This document shows, one piece after another, positions 8,592 through 17,245 of a DNA stretch of 64,000 nt (the first letter of the stretch is position 1; every line of letters begins with the position of its first letter). Below the pieces are notes generated by a model. That model saw only the letters and a list, made by a program, of their open reading frames with translations, was not told the DNA's origin and did not search any database. Made by a program: the position numbers and the translations under genes. The stretch lies in the NCBI GenBank assembly GCA_947503765.1, contig CANNFA010000001.1, positions 186,001 to 250,000 on the forward strand, in the 5' to 3' direction. The DNA is from an uncultured Paracoccaceae bacterium. GTDB lineage: Bacteria > Pseudomonadota > Alphaproteobacteria > Rhodobacterales > Rhodobacteraceae.

Positions 8592-9193
8592 CCGATGCGC
8601 TCTTCCTCGCGCTTTCGGCGCTGGCGATCTGGTCGGGATGGCGGGTGTTCCGCGTCGATTCCATGGTGCGCGCCTCGTTCCAGCTGATGGTGTCCTTCAT
8701 CGCCGTCGGCCTGATCGCGGTGCTGCTGGCCGCGCCCTATATCGGCATCGCCACGATCTTCATGATGGCGGTCGAGATGATGGTCATGGCGCTGTTCATG
8801 GTGATGTTCATGATGAACCCGGCGGGCCTCAATCCGATGGTGATGGTGCATCAGCACCGCTTTTCCGTCGCCGCGGGGAGCCTTGCCTTTGCCGGGCTGT
8901 CGGCGGCAGTGCTGCTGTCGGACCTGCCGGTGCGGCCCGTGCCCGAGGGGGCCGAGGTGGTGCGCGATCTGGGCCACGAACTGCTCGGCCCGTCGATGCT
9001 GATCTTCGAGACGGCGGGGGTCACGCTGCTGGCCACGATGATCGGCGCGGTCGTGCTGTCGGCGCATTCCGGGCGCTATGGCGCGTCGGATGCCGGATCG
9101 CGGCCGCCCGGCCTGACCCCCGGCGGCGCGCCGGCGGGGCGCAAGCCCGAGGGCGGCGGCGGGCATCACCACCACCACCACGGGGGGCATTGA
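8588..9193 (+). CDS. Complex I-like subunit J with C-terminal His tract
   Basis: 201 residues with five hydrophobic helices of NuoJ/ND6 type. Helix 3, the pi-bulge helix in complex I, reads IATIFMMAVEMMVMALF with a membrane glutamate where classical NuoJ has VYxGAV. The C-terminus is a Gly/Pro-rich tail ending in GGGHHHHHHGGH, a natural six-histidine run that could bind metal. ATGA overlap with the H gene. Family assignment rests on position in the operon and hydrophobic pattern more than on motif identity. Confidence 0.8.
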   Translation: MTDALFLALSALAIWSGWRVFRVDSMVRASFQLMVSFIAVGLIAVLLAAPYIGIATIFMMAVEMMVMALFMVMFMMNPAGLNPMVMVHQHRFSVAAGSLAFAGLSAAVLLSDLPVRPVPEGAEVVRDLGHELLGPSMLIFETAGVTLLATMIGAVVLSAHSGRYGASDAGSRPPGLTPGGAPAGRKPEGGGGHHHHHHGGH

Positions 9194-9194
9194 G

Positions 9195-9500
9195 ATGACG
9201 CTGGTTTCCGTCCTGATCGTGGCCGCCGCGCTGATCGGCATCGGGCTTTATGGCGCGCTGTCGCAGCAAAGCTTCGTCATGCTGATGATGGGGCTGGAGC
9301 TGATGCTGAACGGCGCGATCCTGGCCGTCATCGGCTTCTGGGCATTCTCGCTTGGCGGCGCGCCCGAGGGACAGCTTCTGGCGATCATCGTCATGGCGGT
9401 GATGGCGGTCGAGATGGCGGTCGGCTTTGCGCTGGTCGTCGCGGTCTACCGCAAGCGGCAGGCGGACATGACCGAAAGCCTGAAGACGATGAGGCATTGA
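9195..9500 (+). CDS. Complex I-like subunit K (NuoK/ND4L homologue)
   Basis: 101 residues, three membrane helices. Both intramembrane glutamates of NuoK are kept: GLELML in helix 2 and AVEMAVG in helix 3. Length is normal for the family. It starts 2 nt after the J gene and shares one base with the next start. In complex I, NuoK links the E-channel to the antiporter-like subunits. Confidence 0.9.
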   Translation: MTLVSVLIVAAALIGIGLYGALSQQSFVMLMMGLELMLNGAILAVIGFWAFSLGGAPEGQLLAIIVMAVMAVEMAVGFALVVAVYRKRQADMTESLKTMRH

Positions 9501-11473
9501 TGCTGTTCGCGCTGCCCCTGTTTCCGGCGCTGGCCGGGCTGGCGATCTGGGCGCAAGGCGACGGGTCGCGCCTGCGCCTTGGTCTGATCGCAGGCGGCAC
9601 GGCAGTTGTGACGCTGGCGCTGGCGGTGCTGGCCGCCGCAGAGGGCTGGCAGGGCAGCTTTGTCTGGGGCGCCGGGCTGGAGTTGCGGCTGGCGCTGACG
9701 CCGCTATCGGCCGCCGTGGCGATCACCGTGCCGGTGGTGGCGCTGGCGGTTCTGGTTTTCGCCGCCGCGCATGAGGAAGGACGCGGGCCGGCGCGGCTGC
9801 TGGGCCTGATGTTGATATTCACCGGCGCGATGCTGCTCACTGTCACCGCCGCCGACCTGCTGTCGCTGCTGATCGGCTGGGAGGTGATGGGGTTCTGTTC
9901 CTGGGCGCTGATCGGCCACCTTTGGCGCGAGCGCGCGAACATGGCTTCGGGGCGCTATGCCTTCGTGACCACGCGGCTGGGCGATCTGGGCCTGTTCATC
10001 GCGCTGATGGCGACATGGAGCGGCGCGGGCACGCTCGATTACGCCGCGCTCGGGCGGCTGGACGGCACGGCGCTGGCGCTGACCGCCTTCGGCGTGCTGG
10101 TCGCCGCCGGGGCCAAGGCGGGGCAAGGGCCGTTCGCGGCCTGGCTGTTCCGCGCGATGGACGGGCCGTCCTCGGTCTCGGCGCTGCTGCATGCGGCGAC
10201 GATGGTCGCGGCGGGGGCCTATCTGCTGGCGCGGCTGCATCCGTGGCTAAGCGGTGTGCCGGGCTGGAGCGGCACCGTCATCGCGCTTGGTCTCGTCACG
10301 GCGCTGGCAGGCGGCGCGGTGGCGGTGATGCAGGGGCACGCGAAGAAACTGCTCGCCGCCTCGACCTCGGCGCAGCTGGGGCTGATGTTCGTGGCGGTCG
10401 GCACAGGCTATCCCGGCATCGCGGCGGTGCATCTGGTGACGCATGCCGCGCTCAAGGCGCCGCTGTTCCTGTCGGCCGGGGTTGCCGGGAAGGCGGCCGG
10501 AACCTACCGGCTGCGCGACATGGGGTTCGGACGCACGCTGCCGTGGGCGGCGGGGCTGACCGCGCTGGCGGCCCTGGCGCTGGCCGCCGTGCCGCCGCTG
10601 GGCGCCGCCTGGAGCAAGGAGCAGATCGCGGCCGCCGCCAGCCATCAAAACCTGTGGCTGGGCCTTGCCGTGATGGTCGCGGGCGCGCTTTCCGCCGCCT
10701 ATGCCGCGCGGTTCTGGTGGCTGGCCTACGGGCCGGGGGACGCCGAACCCGCGGCCGGGCCGCGCTGGCTTGAGATCGCCGCGCTCGGTGCGCTGGTACT
10801 GGCCTGCGCCGGCCTTGGCCTGCTGTGGCTGCCCGCCGTTCAGGACGCGCTGCCGATCCGCCTGCCCGAGGGCACGCCGCTGGAGATCGCGGCCTCGCTG
10901 GCGCTGGTCGCCATCGGCCTACTAGCCGGGCTGACACTGGCGCGGCGCGCGGACGCGCCGGAGCCGCAGGCCGCCGACTGGCTGGGCCTGCCCGCGCTGA
11001 TCGGGCACGGCATCGTGGTGCCGTTCGAGCGGCTGGCCCATCTTGCCGCGCGCGCCGACGATGCGGTGCTGGACGCGATCCCGCGCGGCGCGGCTTGGGC
11101 GGCGATCCGTGTTGCGCGCGGCTGGCGCTGGCTGGACAGGGCCGGGCCGGATGCCGTTCCGCGCGGCGCGGCGGGCGCGACCCGGATGCTGGCGCGGGGC
11201 GGGCGCGGTTTCGGCGGGTTGGCACAGGCCGACCAGGGCGCGCTCGACGCCGCGATCTGGCGAATTGCCGACGCCACGCGCGCCCTCGCCCGGCTGTCCG
11301 ATCATCCGGGCGAGACGCTGACCGACGGGCTGCCCGAAGGCGCCGCGCGCATCACCGGGCGCAGCGGCGCCGATGCGCGGCGGCTGCAGACCGGGCTATC
11401 GCACCATTACTATGCCATCTTCACCATCGGCGCGTTGCTGGCCATCCTGTTTCTGATCTTCGGAAAGCTCTGA
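9500..11473 (+). CDS. Complex I-like subunit L (NuoL/ND5, antiporter-like)
   Basis: 657-residue antiporter-like membrane subunit. The helix 5 glutamate (E128 in LIGWEVMG) and the helix 7 lysine (K206 in GAKAGQGPFAAWL) are present, as is VSALLHAATMV. A long C-terminal part ends in a last hydrophobic helix, consistent with the lateral helix and anchor of NuoL. The ATG at 9500 is chosen; a TTG one codon upstream is possible. Of the three antiporter-like subunits in this operon this one keeps the classical charge pair. Confidence 0.9.
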   Translation: MLFALPLFPALAGLAIWAQGDGSRLRLGLIAGGTAVVTLALAVLAAAEGWQGSFVWGAGLELRLALTPLSAAVAITVPVVALAVLVFAAAHEEGRGPARLLGLMLIFTGAMLLTVTAADLLSLLIGWEVMGFCSWALIGHLWRERANMASGRYAFVTTRLGDLGLFIALMATWSGAGTLDYAALGRLDGTALALTAFGVLVAAGAKAGQGPFAAWLFRAMDGPSSVSALLHAATMVAAGAYLLARLHPWLSGVPGWSGTVIALGLVTALAGGAVAVMQGHAKKLLAASTSAQLGLMFVAVGTGYPGIAAVHLVTHAALKAPLFLSAGVAGKAAGTYRLRDMGFGRTLPWAAGLTALAALALAAVPPLGAAWSKEQIAAAASHQNLWLGLAVMVAGALSAAYAARFWWLAYGPGDAEPAAGPRWLEIAALGALVLACAGLGLLWLPAVQDALPIRLPEGTPLEIAASLALVAIGLLAGLTLARRADAPEPQAADWLGLPALIGHGIVVPFERLAHLAARADDAVLDAIPRGAAWAAIRVARGWRWLDRAGPDAVPRGAAGATRMLARGGRGFGGLAQADQGALDAAIWRIADATRALARLSDHPGETLTDGLPEGAARITGRSGADARRLQTGLSHHYYAIFTIGALLAILFLIFGKL

Positions 11474-11474
11474 C

Positions 11475-12953
11475 ATGCTGACATTCGCCATCCTGCTGCC
11501 CTTTGCCGCCGCTGCCCTGCTGGCTTTCGCACCGGTATCGGCGGGCGCCTCACGCGCCATCGCTATCGCCACGGCGGGGTTGTCGCTGCTGGTGCTGGTC
11601 GTCGTCTGGGCGGGCTTCACCCCCGGCGCCGGGTTCCAGGCGGTGCAGGAGGCACCTTGGATCCCCGCGCTTGGCGTTGCCTGGCGAGTCGGCGTCGACG
11701 GCATCTCGCTGCCGCTGGCGCTGATGAGCGGGCTTCTGTTCGTCGCCTCCATCGCCTGGCCGATGGAGCGCGACGTGAACGCGCGGCAATATTACGCGTG
11801 GTTCCTGTTTCTCGAAGGCGCGTCGCTGGGCCTGTTCCTGACGCTCGATCTGCTGCTTTTCTACGTGTTCTTCGATCTCAGCCTTGTCGGCATGTATTTC
11901 CTGATCGGCCGCTGGGGACACGGGAACGCGCAGCGCGCGGCGCTCAAGTTCTTTCTCTACACGCTGGCCGGCTCGCTGCTGATCCTGCTGGCGATCATCG
12001 CGCTTGTCCTTATGACCGATCCGCTGACCTTCGACATGCGCGATCTGATCGCGGCGCAGCCCGTGGCCGGGATGGACCTGCGCGCCGGCCTGATCCTGCT
12101 GGGCTTCGTCATCGGCTTTGCGATCAAGACGCCGCTTTTCCCGGTGCATACCTGGCTGCCGCCCGCGCATGTGGACGCGCCGGGGCCGGCCTCGGCGATC
12201 CTGGCGGGCGTGCTGCTCAAGATGGGGACCTACGGGCTGGTGCGGATCGCGATGCAGATGATGCGCGAGACCTTCGCCGCCTGGGCGCTGGCGATCGGCA
12301 TCCTCGCGCTGATCTCGATCATCTGGGGGTCCATCGTCGCCTTCGCGCAGGAGAACTTCAAGCGCCGCATCGCCTATACCTCCGTGAACCACATGGGGTA
12401 TGCGGTGCTGGGCATCGCCGTGGCGGGATCCGCCGTGACGGGGCACGAGGCCGCGCGCGATCTGGCGCTGACCGGTGCGATGGTCGAGATGGTGGCGCAT
12501 GGCCTGATTACCGGCGCGCTGTTCCTGATTGCGGGCGCATTCTGGGCGCGCACGCAGGAATACGAGTTGGGCCATTATGGCGGGCTGGCGTCGGGTGCGC
12601 CGCGCATGATGGCGGCGATGGGGCTGGCCAGCTTTGCCTCGCTCGGCCTGCCGGGACTGGCCGGGTTCGTGGCCGAGGTGCAGATCTTCATCGGGGCGTT
12701 TGCCATCTGGCCGTGGCTGGCGGCGCTGGCGCTGCTGGGTCTGATCGTCACGGCGGCGCTGTTCCTGGGCATGCTGCAACGGATATTCTTCGGCGACCGG
12801 CCGCCCGCGCTCGACGGCTTCACCGACCTCACGCGAACCGAAATCGGTATCCTCGCCGCCCTTCTGGTGCTTGTCGTTCTGATCGGGGTCTGGCCCGCCT
12901 GGCTGCTGGACATGATCGGTGCCGGAAGCGCGCTGGCCTTCGGGGGCGGCTGA
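11475..12953 (+). CDS. Complex I-like subunit M (NuoM/ND4, antiporter-like)
   Basis: 492-residue membrane protein. The segment FAIKTPLFPVHTWLPPAHVDAP with K218 and the following ILAGVLLKMGTYG are classical NuoM. The helix 5 position that is normally Glu is Asp (D134 in VFFDLSLVGMYFLIG). It starts 1 nt after the L gene. Expected to be an ion-translocating unit in the membrane arm. Confidence 0.9.
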   Translation: MLTFAILLPFAAAALLAFAPVSAGASRAIAIATAGLSLLVLVVVWAGFTPGAGFQAVQEAPWIPALGVAWRVGVDGISLPLALMSGLLFVASIAWPMERDVNARQYYAWFLFLEGASLGLFLTLDLLLFYVFFDLSLVGMYFLIGRWGHGNAQRAALKFFLYTLAGSLLILLAIIALVLMTDPLTFDMRDLIAAQPVAGMDLRAGLILLGFVIGFAIKTPLFPVHTWLPPAHVDAPGPASAILAGVLLKMGTYGLVRIAMQMMRETFAAWALAIGILALISIIWGSIVAFAQENFKRRIAYTSVNHMGYAVLGIAVAGSAVTGHEAARDLALTGAMVEMVAHGLITGALFLIAGAFWARTQEYELGHYGGLASGAPRMMAAMGLASFASLGLPGLAGFVAEVQIFIGAFAIWPWLAALALLGLIVTAALFLGMLQRIFFGDRPPALDGFTDLTRTEIGILAALLVLVVLIGVWPAWLLDMIGAGSALAFGGG

Positions 12954-12954
12954 G

Positions 12955-14352
12955 ATGCCGGTCGCCGATCTTGGCCCCGAGATCGCGTTGATCGCGGGTG
13001 CCATCGCGGCATTGCTGCTGGCGATGGTGCTGCCGCAGCAAAGGCTGGGATGGTGTCTGGCCCCTGCCCTTGTCGCACTTGCGGTCGCGGCGTTCTGGGC
13101 GCTGGCGCAGGCGGACGCGGTGCGGCTGACCTTTTCGGGCACCTGGGCGCTGGACGGCGTGACGCTCTGGGCGCGGGGGATGATCGTGGCAGGGACGGCG
13201 CTATGCCTGATCCTTGCGCCGCGCTGGTTCGCACAGGACCGGCGGCACGGCGAATTCTACACCATGACGCTGTTTTCCGCGCTTGGCGCCGTCGCGATGG
13301 CGGGCGCGGCGGATCTCATGCAGCTTGTCATGGCGGTGCTGCTGTCGTCGGTCACGGGCTATGTTCTGGCCGCCTGGCACCGCGACTGGGCGCTGTCGGT
13401 CGAGGCGGGGATGAAGTATTTCCTGATCGGCGCGCTGGCCAATGCGCTGCTGGTGATCGGCGTGATCCTGTTGATGGGCATGGCGGGAACCAGCGATTAC
13501 GCGGCGCTGAAAGGCGCGGATGTCTCGTCGCCCCTGGCGCTGACCGGCCTTGCGCTGATCGTGTCGGGCCTTGCCTTCAAGCTGGGCGCGGTGCCGGGCC
13601 ATGCCTGGATGCCCGACGTGGCCGAGGGCGCGCCGGTCCCGGCGGCGGCGTTCCTGACCGTGGTGCCCAAGATCGGCGCGGCTTTGGCGCTGTACCGGCT
13701 GGTGCATCTGTTCCCGGACGCCGAGATGCTGCGCCCGCTGATCGCGGCGCTGTCGGTTCTGACGATGACCCTCGGCAACCTCGCCGCCCTTTGGCAGACC
13801 GATGTGCGCCGCCTGATCGGCTGGTCGTCGGTGTCGCAATCGGGCTATGCGCTGATGGCCGTGACGGTGGCGGACCTCAGCCCGGACGCGCTGCCGTCGC
13901 TGCTGTGGTTCCTGGCCGCCTATGCGCTGGCCAACGTGACCGCCTTCGCCGTCATCGCGCATCTGCGCGGGCGCACGGCGCTGGCCGATTACGCGGGGCT
14001 CGCGCGCGCCCGGCCCGGCATGGCGGCGGCGCTGATCGTGGCGTTCCTGTCGCTGGTCGGCATCCCGCCGCTGATCGGGTTCATGGGCAAGCTGGGCCTG
14101 TTCATCGCCACGATCGACGGCGGCTATGCATGGCTGGCTCTGGCGGCGGTGCTGAACACGGTGGTGTCGCTGTTCTACTATGCGCGGGTGATCGCACCGA
14201 TGTATTTCGCCGCCCCGCAAGGCGCCGCGCCGACCATCCTGGGCTGGCAAAGCGGCGCGGCGGCGGTGCTTGGCACGGCGGCGCTGATCGGGCTGGGGAT
14301 CGTCAGCGGCCCGTTTCTTGACAGCGCCATCGCGGTCATCGTCCTGCCCTGA
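12955..14352 (+). CDS. Complex I-like subunit N (NuoN/ND2, antiporter-like)
   Basis: 465-residue membrane protein, last gene of the operon. Seen: EAGMKYFLIGALANALL and FKLGAVPGHAWMPDVAEGAPVP with K209, both NuoN signatures. The helix 5 glutamate found in NuoN (LxLGLELQSL) reads VMAVLLSSV here, placing Leu129 at that position. The ATG at 12955, just after the M stop, is chosen over an upstream GTG inside the M gene. Confidence 0.88.
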   Translation: MPVADLGPEIALIAGAIAALLLAMVLPQQRLGWCLAPALVALAVAAFWALAQADAVRLTFSGTWALDGVTLWARGMIVAGTALCLILAPRWFAQDRRHGEFYTMTLFSALGAVAMAGAADLMQLVMAVLLSSVTGYVLAAWHRDWALSVEAGMKYFLIGALANALLVIGVILLMGMAGTSDYAALKGADVSSPLALTGLALIVSGLAFKLGAVPGHAWMPDVAEGAPVPAAAFLTVVPKIGAALALYRLVHLFPDAEMLRPLIAALSVLTMTLGNLAALWQTDVRRLIGWSSVSQSGYALMAVTVADLSPDALPSLLWFLAAYALANVTAFAVIAHLRGRTALADYAGLARARPGMAAALIVAFLSLVGIPPLIGFMGKLGLFIATIDGGYAWLALAAVLNTVVSLFYYARVIAPMYFAAPQGAAPTILGWQSGAAAVLGTAALIGLGIVSGPFLDSAIAVIVLP

Positions 14353-14404
14353 AGGCCGGCGCCCCCCGCCCGGCCTTACCGGCACGAAGCGGCACGGTGC
14401 CGGT
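14352..14404 (+). terminator. Tandem hairpins after the complex I-like operon
   Basis: Two adjacent inverted repeats follow the stop codon: AAGGCCGG/CCGGCCTT (14352-14359 and 14370-14377) and ACCGGCAC/GTGCCGGT (14378-14385 and 14397-14404). There is no T tract, so they may slow decay or terminate in both directions between convergent genes. Confidence 0.5.
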
Positions 14405-14440
14405 GTCGCCGCCGCGGCCCTCGGGCCGGGCCATGCCGCG

Positions 14441-14902
14441 TCAGGCGAGGCGGTCCTTGACCATCGGGCCGATGCGCCCGAAATCCATCTGGCCGGAATA
14501 CTTCGCCTTCAGCGCGCCCATCACCCGGCCCATGTCGCGGATCGAGTTCGCCTCGGTGCTGCGGATCGCCTTGTCGACCGCCGCGCGCACCTCGTCCTCG
14601 GACAGCTGGCGGGGCAGGAATTCCTCGATCACCGCGATCTCCGCCTGTTCGCGTTCGGCCAGGTCCAGCCGGCCACCTTCCTCGTAGGCGCGGGCACTTT
14701 CGCGGCGCTGCTTGACCATCTTGCCGAGGATGCCCAGCACCTCGTCATCGGCGACGCTGCCGCCAGCCTCGCCCTCGCCGCGCGCCGCGATCTCGCGGTC
14801 CTTGATGGCGGCATTGATCAGCCGCAGCGTCGAAAGCCGCGCCGCGTCCTTGCTTTTCATCGCCTCTTTCAGCGCCGTACCGATCCGGGTGCGCATGTCC
14901 AT
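14441..14902 (-). CDS. GatB/YqeY domain-containing protein
   Basis: 153-residue YqeY-family protein, a helical domain homologous to the tRNA-binding tail of GatB. Seen: LREAMK-like start (LKEAMKSKDAARLSTLRL), DDEVLGILGKMVKQRRES, and a C-terminal DMGRVMGALKAKYSGQMDF typical of the family. The ATG at 14902 is the first that fits the family start. It is divergent from carA, a frequent arrangement. The precise role is not known; family members may act in tRNA-related quality control. Confidence 0.88.
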   Translation of the reverse strand: MDMRTRIGTALKEAMKSKDAARLSTLRLINAAIKDREIAARGEGEAGGSVADDEVLGILGKMVKQRRESARAYEEGGRLDLAEREQAEIAVIEEFLPRQLSEDEVRAAVDKAIRSTEANSIRDMGRVMGALKAKYSGQMDFGRIGPMVKDRLA

Positions 14903-15163
14903 TGCGGCGGCCCTTTCCCCTTGGAGGTTTCGCAAGCGCCCAACATATCCAACGCGCGCGGGCGGCGCAACCGGCGCCCTCGCGGCGCAAGTCATTGAAA
15001 ACACGTCGCAACGCGATTCTCCTGCCGGCATCCCGGGCGCCAGGGCCGCCTGTTCGGCGCGGCGCGCACTGCCGGGGCCGGGCGCCCCGCCACCGCCCGA
15101 TGATGCCTTGAAACTGGCCGCCCGCCCGCCTAGTTTCGCGCCGATCACGGACAAGGAGTCGTC
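14903..15163. other. Divergent intergenic region yqeY-carA
   Basis: About 260 bp without a gene. It holds the candidate carA promoter listed separately. A minus-strand promoter for yqeY was not recognised. Confidence 0.5.
15108..15136 (+). promoter_or_regulatory. Candidate carA promoter
   Basis: TTGAAA (15108-15113), 17-bp spacer, TAGTTT (15131-15136), lying 28 bp before the carA ATG, with a purine-rich AAGGAG as ribosome site in between. It is a good housekeeping-type match. Confidence 0.6.
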
Positions 15164-16336
15164 ATGCCCCTCTCGCGCGGACCGGATAACGCCACCGCCT
15201 GCCTCGCGCTTGCCGATGGCACGCTTTTCTTCGGCCGGGGCTTTGGCGCGCCGGGACAGACCGAGGCGGAGCTGTGCTTCAACACCGCGATGACCGGCTA
15301 CCAGGAGATTCTGACCGACCCGTCCTATGCCGGACAGGTCGTCACCTTCACCTTTCCGCATGTCGGCAATGTCGGCGTCACGCCCGAGGATGACGAATCC
15401 GCCGATCCGGTGGCCGAGGGGCTGGTGGTGCGCTGGGATCCCACCGAGCCGTCGAACTGGCGCGCGGCCGAGGACCTGTCCGGCTGGCTGGCGCGGCGCG
15501 GGCGGATCGGGATCGGCGGCGTGGACACCCGCAGGCTGACCCGCGCGATCCGCCGGCTGGGGGCGCCGCATGTCGCGCTGGCCCACAACCCCGAGGGGAT
15601 GTTCGACACCGATGCGCTGATTGCCGCGGCGCGCGGCTTTGCCGGGCTGACCGGCAAGGATCTGGCGCGCGAGGTGACCTGCACGCAATCCTACCGCTGG
15701 AACGAAACCCGCTGGGCCTGGCCGGACGGCTACGGCACCCGCACCGGGCCGGGCCACAAGGTGGTGGCGCTGGATTACGGGGCAAAGCGCAACATCCTGC
15801 GCAGCCTCGCCTCAACGGGATGCGACGTGACGGTCCTGCCCGCCACCGCCACCGCCGAAGAGGTGCTGGCCCATGCGCCCGAGGGGCTGTTCCTGTCGAA
15901 CGGGCCGGGCGATCCGGCGGCGACGGGCGCCTATGCGGTGCCGATGCTGCAAACGCTGATGGACAGGACGGATCTGCCGATCTTCGGCATCTGCCTTGGC
16001 CACCAGATGCTGGCGCTCGCACTGGGCGCGAAGACCGTCAAGATGAACCACGGCCACCACGGCGCCAACCACCCGGTCAAGGATCTGGAAACCGGCCGGG
16101 TCGAGATCACGTCGATGAACCACGGCTTCACCGTCGATGGCCAGACCCTGCCCGGCGATGTGGTGGAAACCCATGTGTCGCTGTTCGATGGAACGAATTG
16201 CGGCATCCGCCACCGCGAGCGGCCGATCTTCTCGGTGCAGTACCACCCCGAGGCCAGCCCCGGCCCGCAGGACAGCACCTACCTGTTCGAACGCTTTGCC
16301 GCGGCAATGCAGGCGCGCAGCACGGCCCCCGCCTGA
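15164..16336 (+). CDS. carA: Carbamoyl-phosphate synthase small subunit
   Basis: 390-residue glutaminase subunit that feeds ammonia from glutamine to CarB for arginine and pyrimidine synthesis, cytoplasmic. Seen: N-terminal CarA domain (GTGYQEILTDPSYAGQ-like, here MTGYQEILTDPSYAGQ) and a C-terminal class I glutamine amidotransferase with nucleophile C277 in FGICLGHQM and H361/E363 in QYHPE. AAGGAG precedes the ATG. carB is not in the window. Full length for the family. Confidence 0.97.
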   Translation: MPLSRGPDNATACLALADGTLFFGRGFGAPGQTEAELCFNTAMTGYQEILTDPSYAGQVVTFTFPHVGNVGVTPEDDESADPVAEGLVVRWDPTEPSNWRAAEDLSGWLARRGRIGIGGVDTRRLTRAIRRLGAPHVALAHNPEGMFDTDALIAAARGFAGLTGKDLAREVTCTQSYRWNETRWAWPDGYGTRTGPGHKVVALDYGAKRNILRSLASTGCDVTVLPATATAEEVLAHAPEGLFLSNGPGDPAATGAYAVPMLQTLMDRTDLPIFGICLGHQMLALALGAKTVKMNHGHHGANHPVKDLETGRVEITSMNHGFTVDGQTLPGDVVETHVSLFDGTNCGIRHRERPIFSVQYHPEASPGPQDSTYLFERFAAAMQARSTAPA

Positions 16337-16343
16337 GCCGCGT

Positions 16344-17240
16344 TCAGGGCCGGTCGAGCACGATGTCGGGCACGATCCCGCTGCGCGCGATGGCATCCGG
16401 CACCGACTGGCCGGCCAGGAACCCGTACCCCGCCACCAGCGCCGAGGCGATCCCGTAGCTGCGCGCACCCAGGATGTCGGTGTGCAGGCTGTCGCCGACC
16501 ATGACGATGCGCGCCCGGTCCACCGCCGGGCCCAGCCGCGCGGCGGCGTGATCGAACATGTTGGCGAAGGGTTTGCCGAAAAAGCGCGGCGCGATGCCGG
16601 GCAGCGCGGCGAGGCGGTGCGCGTAATGCCCCGGCTCGATGGAAAAGCCGTCCGCGCGCGGCGCGACCAGATCGGGGTTGCCGACCCAGACCGGGCGCGG
16701 CCGGTCGCGCAGGGCGGCCTCCAGCCGGGCCTGGCGATCCTCGGTCCAGCCGGCGCTGCCCAGCAGCACGAAATCCTCGGCCGTATCGTAGGGGTCGGGA
16801 TCGTCGCCAAGATAGCGGGGGTCCAGATCGTCCAGATCGTTTTCCTGAAGCTCGGGCACCGCCATGACGCCCAGGCGGCGCGGCGGACCCGCACGCAGCG
16901 CGTCCAGCAGCACGCCCCGGCTCGACACCACGTCCTCGGGCGCGAAACGGAAACCGAGCCGCGCGTATTTCTGCACCAGCTGCGCCCGCGGCGTCGAGGC
17001 GGCATTGGTCAGCACCATCACCCGCTTGCCCGCCGCCTGCAACGCTTTCACCCGCTCCGGCGCGCCGGGGATCGCGTCCTCGCCGATGTTCAGCACCCCG
17101 AACGCATCCAGAAAGAAAACGTCGAACGCATCGGCGATGGCACCGAGATCGGGCGCGGTGCGCGGCGGACCGGCAGGGACCGCGTCCGGCAGGCGGTGGC
17201 GCGCGGCTTCGTATTCCGCGAAGGCCTGGCTCACGTCCAT
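16344..17240 (-). CDS. HAD-superfamily class IIA (NagD-like) phosphatase
   Basis: 298 residues. Seen: an N-terminal motif I FFLDAFGVLN (the second Asp of the usual DxD is Phe, as in the DxWG variants of this subfamily), motif II LTNAAS, and motifs III/IV with FFGKPFANMF and MVGDSLHTDILGA. A cap domain lies between. It follows the two PhnE-like permease genes by 5 nt, so it is probably the last gene of the phosphonate-type transport operon and may dephosphorylate a product of the imported compound. The substrate is unknown. It is convergent with carA. Confidence 0.8.
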   Translation of the reverse strand: MDVSQAFAEYEAARHRLPDAVPAGPPRTAPDLGAIADAFDVFFLDAFGVLNIGEDAIPGAPERVKALQAAGKRVMVLTNAASTPRAQLVQKYARLGFRFAPEDVVSSRGVLLDALRAGPPRRLGVMAVPELQENDLDDLDPRYLGDDPDPYDTAEDFVLLGSAGWTEDRQARLEAALRDRPRPVWVGNPDLVAPRADGFSIEPGHYAHRLAALPGIAPRFFGKPFANMFDHAAARLGPAVDRARIVMVGDSLHTDILGARSYGIASALVAGYGFLAGQSVPDAIARSGIVPDIVLDRP

Positions 17241-17245
17241 CCGTT

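Noticed and set aside
9166-9193. His6 run as vector or tag contamination
   Set aside because: It lies in a natural operon, followed directly by the next native gene with normal spacing, and continues GGH; no vector sequence is present.
11550-13142. 530-codon open frame opposite the M and N subunit genes
   Set aside because: Low-complexity Arg/Gln/His composition, spans two real genes and their junction; antisense artefact.
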